Positions 25,790-33,768 of a stretch of DNA of 64,000 nt are shown piece by piece. Origin of the DNA: Alphaproteobacteria bacterium (GTDB lineage: Bacteria; Pseudomonadota; Alphaproteobacteria; Micavibrionales; Micavibrionaceae); NCBI GenBank assembly GCA_016699735.1, contig CP065008.1, forward strand, positions 1,488,001 to 1,552,000, written 5' to 3'. Positions within the stretch are counted from its first letter, which is position 1, and each line of letters begins with the position of its first letter. The notes under the pieces were generated by a model. The model saw only the letters and a program-made list of their open reading frames with translations. It searched no databases and was not told the DNA's origin. The position numbers and the translations under genes were made by a program.

Positions 25790-27171
25790 GCGGCATTTTT
25801 ATAAGGGGCCGCCCATGGGGCGATCGCGGCCAGAGCCCGCTGTGAGAGCGCCTTTTTGCGTTCTTTGCCCTTGAGTTTTCTGCGTTTGCCTTTGGCATCG
25901 ATAAAACTCTCCTCCTCTGCGTTGAGCGGCGGGAACAGGCCGAAATTCACATTCATGGGCTGAAACGTATCGGAATGAGCGCCGCCGGTGATGTGCCGCA
26001 AGAGGGCGCCGTGCGCCGTCGTTTCAGGTGGAAGAGCAGGGGAGAGTCCCAAGAGTTCCGCAGCGGCAAACCGTCCGGCGATCAGCCCAACCGCCGCGCT
26101 TTCCACATAACCTTCGCAGCCTGTGATCTGCCCAGCAAACCGCAAGCGGGGTTGAAGCTTTAAGCGCAGAGATTCATCTAAAAGCTTGGGGGAGTTGATA
26201 AAGGTATTCCGGTGCAGCCCGCCCAGCCGCGCAAACTCGGCGTTCTCCAGTCCGGGGATCATTCGCAGCACGCGCACCTGTTCGCCGTATTTCATCTTGG
26301 TTTGGAACCCGACGATATTATAAAGCGTTCCCAGTGCATTATCCTGCCGCAGCTGTACGACCGCATGAGGGCGTTCGCTTTTGTGCGGGTTGGTCAGGCC
26401 GACAGGTTTCATGGGTCCGAAGCGCAGAGTCTCCGGTCCGCGTGAAGCCATGACTTCGATTGGCATACAACCTTCGAAATAGGGCGTGTCCTTTTCCCAC
26501 TCTTTGAAATCGCCGTATTCCGCACGCAGCAATTCGCCAATGAACGCTTCATACTGCGCCTTATCCATCGGACAGTTGATGTAATCCTTGCCCGTGCCTG
26601 CCGGACCTTCCTTGTCATAGCGAGATTGGAACCACGCCACATTCATATCGATACTCTCCGTATGCACAATCGGCGCGATAGCATCGAAAAAAGCCAGAGC
26701 ATCCTCCCCGGTAAGATTCCGGATCGCCTGCGCCAGCGCATCGGACGTCAGCGGCCCCGTGGCGATAATCACGCTCTCCCAGTCTGCGGGGGGCAGCCCG
26801 GCGATCTCGCCGCGGGCGAGGGTAATCAGCGGATGGGATTCAAGCGCCTGCGTCACGTTCTGCGAAAAAATATCGCGGTCAACGGCTAAAGCTCCGCCGG
26901 CGGGCACAGCGGCCTTATCGCCTTCGCGCAGGATCAGCGAACCGCACAAACGCATTTCCTCATGCAGCAATCCGACAGCATTGTAATCCTTGTCGTCCGA
27001 CCGGAACGAATTGGAGCAGACCAGTTCCGCGCATCCGTCCGTTTTGTGTGCCGCCGTGCCGACATTGGGACGCATTTCATGCAGCACGACGCGCACGCCC
27101 ATCTGCGCCGCCTGCCACGCGGCCTCGCTTCCGGCCAGTCCGGCCCCGATAATATGAAGAGTTTTAGTCAT
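25786..27171 (-). CDS. trmFO: Folate/FAD-dependent tRNA (U54) methyltransferase TrmFO
   Basis: Makes ribothymidine at position 54 of tRNA using methylenetetrahydrofolate and FAD. The 461 residues start with the FAD-binding LHIIGAGLAGSEAAWQAA, followed by the family-specific HKTDGCAELVCSNSFRSDD with a conserved Cys. Near the end is the GCEGYVESAAVGLIAGRF segment and a typical C-terminal Lys/Arg-rich tail. Length and order are normal. Its stop overlaps the proposed start of the lipase-like gene. The small TPR-like gene lies 17 bases upstream. Confidence 0.97.
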   Translation of the reverse strand: MTKTLHIIGAGLAGSEAAWQAAQMGVRVVLHEMRPNVGTAAHKTDGCAELVCSNSFRSDDKDYNAVGLLHEEMRLCGSLILREGDKAAVPAGGALAVDRDIFSQNVTQALESHPLITLARGEIAGLPPADWESVIIATGPLTSDALAQAIRNLTGEDALAFFDAIAPIVHTESIDMNVAWFQSRYDKEGPAGTGKDYINCPMDKAQYEAFIGELLRAEYGDFKEWEKDTPYFEGCMPIEVMASRGPETLRFGPMKPVGLTNPHKSERPHAVVQLRQDNALGTLYNIVGFQTKMKYGEQVRVLRMIPGLENAEFARLGGLHRNTFINSPKLLDESLRLKLQPRLRFAGQITGCEGYVESAAVGLIAGRFAAAELLGLSPALPPETTAHGALLRHITGGAHSDTFQPMNVNFGLFPPLNAEEESFIDAKGKRRKLKGKERKKALSQRALAAIAPWAAPYKNAA

Positions 27172-27188
27172 GCGGCATTTTTATAGCT

Positions 27189-27584
27189 TTACACGTCAAA
27201 ATCAACGCCCGAATGCTCCATCGTGTGCTGCAATCGATAGAGCGCACTTTGCCGGAGGTTTTGTTCAAGATTTTCTGCAACAGGTGAGAGGGGGAGGCCG
27301 CGCTCTTGCACATGAGTTCTAAGCCTGTCCAGAATGACATCAGCCTGCACAAGATTTTCGCCCTTGTAAAGAACAAGGGCGAGCATCTCCATGAACGGAA
27401 CATAGTTCGGGTCGCTATCGGCATCTGGATGTGCCTCCATGCCCTTGTCAAGCGCATCAATAGCATAAGGATAAGCACCGTTTCGGACATAAAACGGAAG
27501 CTTCTTATCCGCCAGAGCATCCGCCAGCGGCGAAGGACTTGTACATTCAGAAAGAGTGCGTTTAAGTTCAGATTCTAGGTCCAT
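27189..27584 (-). CDS. Unknown small helical protein
   Basis: A 131-residue protein with no signal peptide or membrane helix. The sequence reads as paired helices (YAIDALDKGMEAHPDADSDP and FMEMLALVLYKGENLVQADV) resembling degenerate tetratricopeptide repeats, but I cannot assign a family. It sits between the Y-family polymerase gene (54 bases upstream) and trmFO (17 bases downstream) on the same strand. GGAAA about 9 bases before the ATG is a possible ribosome-binding site. Confidence 0.65.
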   Translation of the reverse strand: MDLESELKRTLSECTSPSPLADALADKKLPFYVRNGAYPYAIDALDKGMEAHPDADSDPNYVPFMEMLALVLYKGENLVQADVILDRLRTHVQERGLPLSPVAENLEQNLRQSALYRLQHTMEHSGVDFDV

Positions 27585-27638
27585 AAGTCTATTTCCGTAT
27601 AATCGTCTGTCCAGTCTACACGGTTTAGGGGTTGGGGT

Positions 27639-28922
27639 TCAACTCCAGAACTCTTCACGGTCAGGAACGCGGGAAAAGGCGATCTTCGTTCCCACATAGC
27701 CAGCCAGCGTCTTTGGCGGCAATCCGAGACTGACCGTTTCGCGCTGGTATTTGTCCTGCAGCCGATCGAGCGCCCGCGTCAGCGCATCGTTCTTCCGCAT
27801 TTTCTCCTGCATCTCCTTTTCCCCTGTTTCAAAAAGATCGTAGCTTATGTCCCCCGGGCGGCTGAGCCCGTAAAGCGTGACGGAGACTTTGCGGAAACGC
27901 AGGGGGGAAGGGGAGCGGCGCATCTCAAAAAATTGCAGCATCTCGCCCCACAGATCGTCCAGATGCTGCAAAAAAGTGAACGGATCCTGCGCGGGAGAAA
28001 TTTTAAGCTCTCCGCCCCAGCGCAGATGCTCGGTCGTCCGCACGCCAAGGGATACGCGGCTGGCATAAAAATTTTTGCGCCGCAAACGGTAGCTCGCCTT
28101 CGTCAGGAGTCTTCGCGCCATCTGCCGAGCCGGATCGGGAGCGCGCAGGAGTGGATCAAGAATCCGGCTGTGCCCGATCATGGTATTTCCCGTCTCCTGC
28201 GTTTCGAAATCATAGCCGTGCAGCCAGTACCAGAACCGCTCCCCCTGAACGCTGCCCCAGATTTTACGGGCGTGCTTCGGGGAGATGTTCCAGAAATCGC
28301 GGAGGCTGCTCACACCCGCCCGGATCAGGCGCCGCTCCATATTGGCCCCGATCCCCGGCAGGTCGGTGAGCTTCAGGTCAAACAGAGGTCCGGGCAAATC
28401 CTCCTGTCGCAAAATCGTCAGCCCGTCCGGCTTTTTCATATCGCCCGCGATTTTGGCCAGTAGCGTATTAGGGGCAACACCGATAGAGCAGGTGATCGCC
28501 GGACCGACATTCCGGCGGATTCCCGCCTTGATCCGCAGCGCCAGATCGGTCGCGGCCTCCACGCTGCGCCGTGAGGGCGGAAGCCGCGAGGACAACTCGT
28601 CAATCGACCAGATTTTATTGATCGGCGCATGAAGCGCGATTTCATCAACGATTTTATGATGATACTCGACATACTTGTCATGCCGCGCGAGGACGCAGGT
28701 CAGGTTCGGGCACATTCGCTTGGCATCCCGGATCATCGTCCCCGTTTTGATCCCGTAGGCTTTGGCCTCATAGGACGCCGCAATCGCGCAGGTATAGTCC
28801 GTCTCCATCGGCACCACGGCCACGGGCTTGCCGCGTAGATGCGGGCGCTCCTGTTGCTCCACGCTCGCGAAATAGCTGTTAAGGTCCAAAAACAGCCATT
28901 TCAGCCCGGGTTCGCGGTCCAT
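27639..28922 (-). CDS. Y-family DNA polymerase (DinB/UmuC-like)
   Basis: A translesion DNA polymerase of about 427 residues. The palm motif WLFLDLNSYFASVEQ holds the first metal Asp, and WSIDELS holds the catalytic Asp-Glu; the usual continuation (YLD) is replaced by SSRL. The fingers segment CAIAASYEAKAYGIKTGT, the thumb helix-hairpin-helix TDLPGIGANMERRL and a little-finger domain with RRKNFYASRVSLGVR follow. It differs in detail from standard DinB, and no imuA or lexA-type partner lies nearby, so the subfamily is uncertain. ATG 28922 is favoured by AGGA eight bases upstream. Confidence 0.9.
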   Translation of the reverse strand: MDREPGLKWLFLDLNSYFASVEQQERPHLRGKPVAVVPMETDYTCAIAASYEAKAYGIKTGTMIRDAKRMCPNLTCVLARHDKYVEYHHKIVDEIALHAPINKIWSIDELSSRLPPSRRSVEAATDLALRIKAGIRRNVGPAITCSIGVAPNTLLAKIAGDMKKPDGLTILRQEDLPGPLFDLKLTDLPGIGANMERRLIRAGVSSLRDFWNISPKHARKIWGSVQGERFWYWLHGYDFETQETGNTMIGHSRILDPLLRAPDPARQMARRLLTKASYRLRRKNFYASRVSLGVRTTEHLRWGGELKISPAQDPFTFLQHLDDLWGEMLQFFEMRRSPSPLRFRKVSVTLYGLSRPGDISYDLFETGEKEMQEKMRKNDALTRALDRLQDKYQRETVSLGLPPKTLAGYVGTKIAFSRVPDREEFWS

Positions 28923-29082
28923 GATCAAAATCCTGTGATGTTTGCGGCAAATCCACTTCAGCACAAAATAAAGAACAAATCAAGAACATTTATTAAAGGC
29001 GCCCGGGCTTGACGAAATAGAGGGCGAAGGAGAAGATAAACAGAGATAAAAAAGAACGGACTTTTTTTAAGGATTGCGCCGC

Positions 29083-29586
29083 ATGAAAAAAAACCTCTCC
29101 ATCACGGACAGCCAGTTTTTTATGTGGCGGACTCTATTCGCCATCGCCCACGCCGATAATATCCTCGCGGACGGCGAGATCGAATATATGGCTAGGGTTC
29201 TGGAGGAAATAAGCTTCACCCCGCAGCAGACCACAACCCTCAAAGACGACATCACGAATCCCAAGAATATCGATGAAATGTTCACAGGCGTCAGCGATGT
29301 GCAGGATCGCCTTCAGTTCTTTGACCTCGCACGGGAGTTGGTCTGGGCGGACGGCGATTTCGGAGAGGCCGAGCAAAGCGCCATCATCAAGCTCAAACGC
29401 GCCCATTTCCTGAAAACCGACGTCGATGATCTGATTGGTAAAATCAACCTTGAACTGGAGGATGACCGCGATATCGCGCCGAGGACGGGGAGTGTAAAAG
29501 AATATGGGAAAAAACAGCGATTCCGTAAAACCATCTTCTCCTTCCGCGACCGCTTTCTGGAAACGATCACCGGAAAATACTCTTAA
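29083..29586 (+). CDS. TerB-like helical protein
   Basis: About 167 residues. The core (WRTLFAIAHADNILADGEIEYMARVL and LVWADGDFGEAEQSAIIKL) has two acidic D-G-x-[IF] turns after an H/W-A-D pattern, as in the TerB domain, which is thought to bind metal. No membrane helix or signal peptide. ATG 29083 with AAGGA upstream is preferred over TTG 29074. It stands alone between the polymerase gene and the convergent lipoprotein gene, so the context gives no pathway. Confidence 0.75.
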   Translation: MKKNLSITDSQFFMWRTLFAIAHADNILADGEIEYMARVLEEISFTPQQTTTLKDDITNPKNIDEMFTGVSDVQDRLQFFDLARELVWADGDFGEAEQSAIIKLKRAHFLKTDVDDLIGKINLELEDDRDIAPRTGSVKEYGKKQRFRKTIFSFRDRFLETITGKYS

Positions 29587-29592
29587 GCCCGG

Positions 29593-30138
29593 TCAGGGAA
29601 AAAACTTTCTAAGCGCTAAATCGGCCGAAAACCCTCCTGAAACAGGCAAAGGGGGAGAGGAAGGGTAACTGTTACCGTCAAAACGCAGGACGCTTTCCGC
29701 GGCAAGTGCTTCGCCCCCGGCCACCCGCACCGCCAGATCGTGCCAGCCTTCATGCCGCTCGGCGCCGATATAAACCGGATTGCGGACCGGCCGGATCAGA
29801 GTGACGGGAGAAAACCCTCTTTCTTCAGCCTTCATGACCAGCAAAGCGCACCCCTCCATCGCGCACCAGAAGCCATAAGGGGATTTGAGATAAACCAGCG
29901 CATCGCGCATCCCGTCCCCGTTCAGGTCAAAAAGCCCGTATTCGAACTGGGTCTGCGCTGGCGCCGACTGCCTTTGAAGAAAGCCGCGCACCGAATCCAT
30001 CAAGAGGGTTTCACCCGGCTCGGCCGGGGAATAGGCCAAAGGGGTCAGGCGCGGACCCCCGGTTCCGCCCCCGCAGCCGCAAAGCGGCAAGCAGAGCAGG
30101 AAAAAGAGAAAAAATGAGAAAAAAGAGCCCATATTCAT
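29593..30138 (-). CDS. Lipoprotein with VCBS/EF-hand-like acidic motif, function unknown
   Basis: About 181 residues from ATG 30138. A hydrophobic signal (SFFSFFLFFLLCLPLCGC) with a lipobox Cys predicts attachment to the outer or inner membrane. The mature part has FDLNGDGMRDALVYL, resembling proteobacterial proteins with an LNGDG calcium-loop-like motif followed by a Cys-containing Y-x-C-x-x-G-C pattern; here it is FWCAMEGCALLV. RHEGWHDLAVRVAGG is also typical of that uncharacterised group. Longer in-frame starts would extend across the ferredoxin promoter and are unlikely. Confidence 0.72.
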   Translation of the reverse strand: MNMGSFFSFFLFFLLCLPLCGCGGGTGGPRLTPLAYSPAEPGETLLMDSVRGFLQRQSAPAQTQFEYGLFDLNGDGMRDALVYLKSPYGFWCAMEGCALLVMKAEERGFSPVTLIRPVRNPVYIGAERHEGWHDLAVRVAGGEALAAESVLRFDGNSYPSSPPLPVSGGFSADLALRKFFP

Positions 30139-30216
30139 ACAGGCAGCGTAAGGAAAGTTCAGGGGTTTAGCCACGCGCTTGTGTGCGCCGCACACAGATT
30201 TTTCCTCGAAAACGGG

Positions 30217-30245
30217 TTGCACCGCCCGAAAAGCCGCAGTAATCT
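30217..30245 (+). promoter_or_regulatory. Possible promoter of ferredoxin gene
   Basis: TTGCAC (30217-30222), a 17-base spacer, and TAATCT (30240-30245) lie 33 bases before the ferredoxin start codon. The -35 matches the one seen in front of lrp. Confidence 0.45.
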
Positions 30246-30277
30246 GCACGCCGAAAGTAAACACCAAGGAGTTTATT

Positions 30278-30631
30278 ATGACGTTTGTCGTCACCGAAGC
30301 CTGCATCAAGTGCAAATACACGGATTGCGTGGAAGTCTGCCCCGTCGATTGTTTCTACGAAGGGGAGAATATGCTGGTGATCAACCCCGATGAATGTATT
30401 GATTGCGGCGTCTGCGAACCCGAATGCCCGATTGACGCCATCCTGCCTGATACCGACCCCAAGGCCGATCAATGGCTGGAGGTCAACAGAATATATTCGG
30501 ACAGATCCCGCGACCTCGCTTGGCCGAATATCACCACCACCAAGGAGCCGATGCCCGAAGCCGAGGAGATGAAGGACGTTCCGAACAAAATGAAAGATCA
30601 TTTCAGCGACAAACCCGGCGAAGGCGATTAA
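30278..30631 (+). CDS. fdxA: Ferredoxin FdxA (7Fe-8S type)
   Basis: A 117-residue electron carrier. The N-terminal Cys pattern (CIKCKYTDCVEVCPVDCF, then CIDCGVCEPECP) matches the FdI/FdxA family, which carries one 3Fe-4S and one 4Fe-4S cluster. The C-terminal extension after AILPDTDP is the family's usual tail. ATG 30278 is preceded by AAGGAG at ideal spacing; the upstream extension of the open frame is not coding. A ferredoxin-NADP reductase is encoded at 32.6 kb and could be a partner. Confidence 0.95.
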   Translation: MTFVVTEACIKCKYTDCVEVCPVDCFYEGENMLVINPDECIDCGVCEPECPIDAILPDTDPKADQWLEVNRIYSDRSRDLAWPNITTTKEPMPEAEEMKDVPNKMKDHFSDKPGEGD

Positions 30632-30681
30632 GATAGAGCGATTTCTGATAACAGGTATATGAACCGAAAAGGATTGAAGCT

Positions 30682-31686
30682 ATGACTTTTCCCGCTGTAA
30701 AACACAAGGATTCAAAGGCGCTCAAACCCGTCGCCGAATACCGCGGCCACATCTACAACAATATTCTGGAAACGATTGGCGCCACCCCGCTGGTGCGCTG
30801 CGGCCGGATAATGGAGGAGTATGGGCTTAAGGCCGACATCCTCGCCAAACTGGAGTTTTTCAACCCTCTGGCCTCGGTAAAAGATCGCATCGGCTTCTCC
30901 ATGATCGAGGACGCCGAACGCGCAGGAAAAATCAAGCCCGGTCGCACGGTCCTGATCGAGCCGACCTCTGGGAATACGGGGATCGCTCTGGCCTTTGTGG
31001 CCGCAGCCAAGGGCTACCGCCTGATCCTGACCATGCCGGAAAGTATGTCCATCGAGCGCCGCAAGATGCTCCGTTATCTAGGTGCCGAGGTCGTGCTGAC
31101 CCCCAAGGAAAAGGGAATGCCCGGGGCGATAGCACGGGCGAAGGAAATGCTGGCCGAGTATGATGACTCGTTTGCACCGGGCCAGTTCGTAAACCCGGCC
31201 AACCCGCAGATCCACCGCGAAACCACCGCCGAGGAAATCTGGAACGATACCCAGGGCAAGGCCGATATCCTGATCTCCGGTGTGGGAACGGGTGGAACTC
31301 TCACGGGGGTGTCCGAGGTACTCAAGCAGCGCAAGCCCGGCTTTAAAACCTATGCGATAGAGCCGGAGGAAAGCCCGGTTCTCTCCGGCGGCACGCCCGG
31401 TCCGCATAAAATTCAGGGCATCGGCGCAGGCTTTGTGCCGGACATTCTCGAAACCGAATTGATTGACTCCGTCATCAAAGTTTCCAGCGACGAGGCCATG
31501 AAAATGGCCCGCGAACTGGCGCGGTTGGAGGGAATACCCGGTGGGATATCCTCCGGCGCCGCGATCATGGCCGCCCGCAAGGTTGCCGAAATGCCTGAGA
31601 ATAAAGGCAAGCAGATCATCGTGATCCTGCCGTCTTTCGCCGAGCGTTATATCTCAACGGCCCTGTTCGAAGGTCTGGAAGAGTAA
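30682..31686 (+). CDS. cysK: Cysteine synthase A
   Basis: Combines O-acetylserine (made by CysE) with sulfide to give cysteine. The PLP lysine is in LASVKDRIGF, the substrate loop is TSGNTGIALAF, and the phosphate-binding loop is GVGTGGTLTG. At 334 residues it is a typical CysK with a slightly extended N-terminus. It follows fdxA by 50 bases on the same strand with its own AAGGA ribosome-binding site. The gene could share the ferredoxin promoter. Confidence 0.95.
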   Translation: MTFPAVKHKDSKALKPVAEYRGHIYNNILETIGATPLVRCGRIMEEYGLKADILAKLEFFNPLASVKDRIGFSMIEDAERAGKIKPGRTVLIEPTSGNTGIALAFVAAAKGYRLILTMPESMSIERRKMLRYLGAEVVLTPKEKGMPGAIARAKEMLAEYDDSFAPGQFVNPANPQIHRETTAEEIWNDTQGKADILISGVGTGGTLTGVSEVLKQRKPGFKTYAIEPEESPVLSGGTPGPHKIQGIGAGFVPDILETELIDSVIKVSSDEAMKMARELARLEGIPGGISSGAAIMAARKVAEMPENKGKQIIVILPSFAERYISTALFEGLEE

Positions 31687-31691
31687 GCGCC

Positions 31692-32582
31692 TTAAGCTTT
31701 CTCAAGCGTCCGCAGACGGTACGGCCCCTCAGACTTGGCAATAAAGAGGGGAAGATAGGCCTCGTAGTAGTATTTTTCGATGGCCTCCAGCGGCGCCAGA
31801 ACCTCAAGCAGTTGCGCGGCGGAAGATTTATCCTTGGTGAGTTCCAGCGAACCGACATCCAGCTTGGCCATCCGCAGATTCAGAATCAGCTTCCGCACCG
31901 GGGCCATCAGTGTGTCCGTAACCATCAGGAAAGGCTTGAACACGGTACGGGCAATCGCGTTGACCTCCCGCAGGACATGGAACGGGAAATAGCCAAGGAA
32001 ACACAGGAGCGTAAAGAAAAACACATCCTTGGTATGAAGCCTTTGAACGGCCTGCGCGATAAACGCTTCCTGCAGTTCAGCGGATAATCCCAGAATGGCA
32101 GGAGAAAGAAGCAGCTTGGATTTATTTCCCAACCCCTGCAAAACCACAGCTGTCACCAGATCAGGACGAAGGGAGGCGGGATCGTCGATCACAAACAGCT
32201 CGGGGACGCTCAAGCCTCTGGAGATACACTGGTTTTCCAGCCGTCTGTAAAACGGATCGTCGGATTTCATCGCAAGCGGCACGGCTCCGAACATCTGCTC
32301 GGCTTGGTTAAAGTCGCGGTACACAAAATAAAACGCCCCCGCCAGCGCAAAAAACAGGAACTTGAAATAAAACCGCACGAATTTGATCTGCGTTTTAGTG
32401 CTGTGCAGGATGTCCCCGACCGAATCAGGATCAAAAACATAGGCCAACGCAACAAAACATCCGGCAACCAAGGAGACGAAAATAAAAATGCTGATGAGAA
32501 AATAAACCATCATCAGGCCGGAAATAACCTGATTATTCCACTGGATGCGTTTGACCTGTCCCTGAAAATCCTGCGTGCTCAT
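31692..32582 (-). CDS. M48-like membrane protein lacking the zinc motif
   Basis: A 296-residue protein with two N-terminal transmembrane helices (about residues 20-50 and 70-88) followed by a soluble domain. The segment LENQCISRGLSVPELFVIDDP and, later, LLLSPAILGLSAELQEAFIAQAVQRL line up with M48/HtpX-type peptidases, where the second segment normally reads with a zinc-binding HExxH. Here the corresponding positions are QAVQR, so the zinc ligands are gone. A pseudo-peptidase with a binding or regulatory role is the likeliest reading. The relationship is inferred by motif alignment in my head, not by a search. Convergent to cysK with a 5-base gap. Confidence 0.65.
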   Translation of the reverse strand: MSTQDFQGQVKRIQWNNQVISGLMMVYFLISIFIFVSLVAGCFVALAYVFDPDSVGDILHSTKTQIKFVRFYFKFLFFALAGAFYFVYRDFNQAEQMFGAVPLAMKSDDPFYRRLENQCISRGLSVPELFVIDDPASLRPDLVTAVVLQGLGNKSKLLLSPAILGLSAELQEAFIAQAVQRLHTKDVFFFTLLCFLGYFPFHVLREVNAIARTVFKPFLMVTDTLMAPVRKLILNLRMAKLDVGSLELTKDKSSAAQLLEVLAPLEAIEKYYYEAYLPLFIAKSEGPYRLRTLEKA

Positions 32583-32627
32583 ACCAAAGCCCCTTAAAAG
32601 GTTACAGCACGGTATTGAACCACAAAA

Positions 32628-33701
32628 TCAGGCGCGTTTCGCCTCTTTTTGTTCCTGTACGCCCAGCTTTTCATGTAGAGAGGAACTGGAAGTCGTGTAC
32701 TCAAAGCGCAGCTTCTCATCCGGGCGGCAATACCGGAAAACCTGCCGTGACATGAGCGCCCCTTCATGAAAGCCGGACAGAATAAGCTTCAACTTGCCCG
32801 GATAGGTGCAGATATCGCCGATGGCAAAAATCCCTTTCTTTCCGGTCTCGAATTTCTCCGTATCGACGGGGATCAGGTTGCGCTCAAGATTCAGCCCGAA
32901 ATCCGCGATCGGCCCCAGCTTCATCGTCAGCCCGAAAAACGGCAGCAGCATCTCGCACGGCAAGGTCTTCAGGGTTTTTTCGTTATCCTCGATAGTAATG
33001 CCGGAAAGCTGGCCGTTCTCTCCGCTCACGCTTTTAACTTGTCCGGCCTGAAAGTGCATCTTCCCCTCGGCCACCAGCTTCTGCATCTTCGAGACGCTGT
33101 CCGGCGCGGCGCGGAATTCGTTGCGGCGGTGAACCAGCGTAACGGATTTAGCTAAGGGTTGAAGAGCGATCGTCCAGTCCAGCGCCGAGTCGCCTCCGCC
33201 GACGATCACAAGATCCTTGCCGCGGAATTTTTCCTTCTGGCGCACGGCATAAAAAACGGAGGTGCCTTCATAGGCATCGATTCCCGGAATAGGGGGCTTC
33301 TTGGGGACAAAGCTGCCCCCGCCGGCGGCAATCACAATGCACCGCGCATCGAACACGGTTCCCGTGTCGGTGGTGAGCATCCAGCGCCCGTCAGACTTCT
33401 CCTCAAGTTTTTCCGCCATCTGCCCCATATGAAAGACCGGATGAAAGGGCGCGATTTGCTTCATCAGTGCATCGGTCAATCCCTGACCGCTGATTTCCGG
33501 AATCGCAGGGATATCATAGATCGGCTTCTCGGGGTAAAGCTCCGTGCATTGCCCGCCGGGACGCTCAAGGATATCGACCAGATGACATTTGAGATCAAGC
33601 AGGCCCAACTCAAAAACGGCAAAAAGCCCGCACGGCCCCGCGCCGATAATGACGACATCGGTAACGATGGGAGCGGAAAGGGTTTGTTTTGTCTGTGGCA
33701 T
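32628..33701 (-). CDS. Ferredoxin-NADP+ reductase, thioredoxin-reductase-like type
   Basis: A 357-residue flavoenzyme related to thioredoxin reductase but lacking a CxxC redox pair, which marks it as a TrxB-like ferredoxin-NADP+ reductase (YumC/FNR2 type). FAD site: IIGAGPCGLFAVFELG. NADP site: IVGGGDSALDWTIAL with HRRNEFRA. C-terminal FAD contact: KGIFAIGDICTYPGK. It transfers electrons between NADPH and ferredoxin or flavodoxin. FdxA, encoded 2 kb away, is a natural partner candidate. Confidence 0.92.
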   Translation of the reverse strand: MPQTKQTLSAPIVTDVVIIGAGPCGLFAVFELGLLDLKCHLVDILERPGGQCTELYPEKPIYDIPAIPEISGQGLTDALMKQIAPFHPVFHMGQMAEKLEEKSDGRWMLTTDTGTVFDARCIVIAAGGGSFVPKKPPIPGIDAYEGTSVFYAVRQKEKFRGKDLVIVGGGDSALDWTIALQPLAKSVTLVHRRNEFRAAPDSVSKMQKLVAEGKMHFQAGQVKSVSGENGQLSGITIEDNEKTLKTLPCEMLLPFFGLTMKLGPIADFGLNLERNLIPVDTEKFETGKKGIFAIGDICTYPGKLKLILSGFHEGALMSRQVFRYCRPDEKLRFEYTTSSSSLHEKLGVQEQKEAKRA

Positions 33702-33768
33702 GGCAATACACGCGAAGTCTTAAATAAAAACAACGCTGTAATAGGCCATCACAATCGGAAAGTAAAGC

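Noticed and set aside
25680..25898. Minus-strand frame crossing the trmFO end and the lipase start
   Set aside because: It is a shadow frame; its only use is as evidence that the lipase signal region is out of frame at the A8 tract.
27625..27645. GGTTCAACTCC-like tRNA T-loop sequence
   Set aside because: The bases fall at the end of the Y-family polymerase gene and no acceptor or anticodon stem surrounds them.
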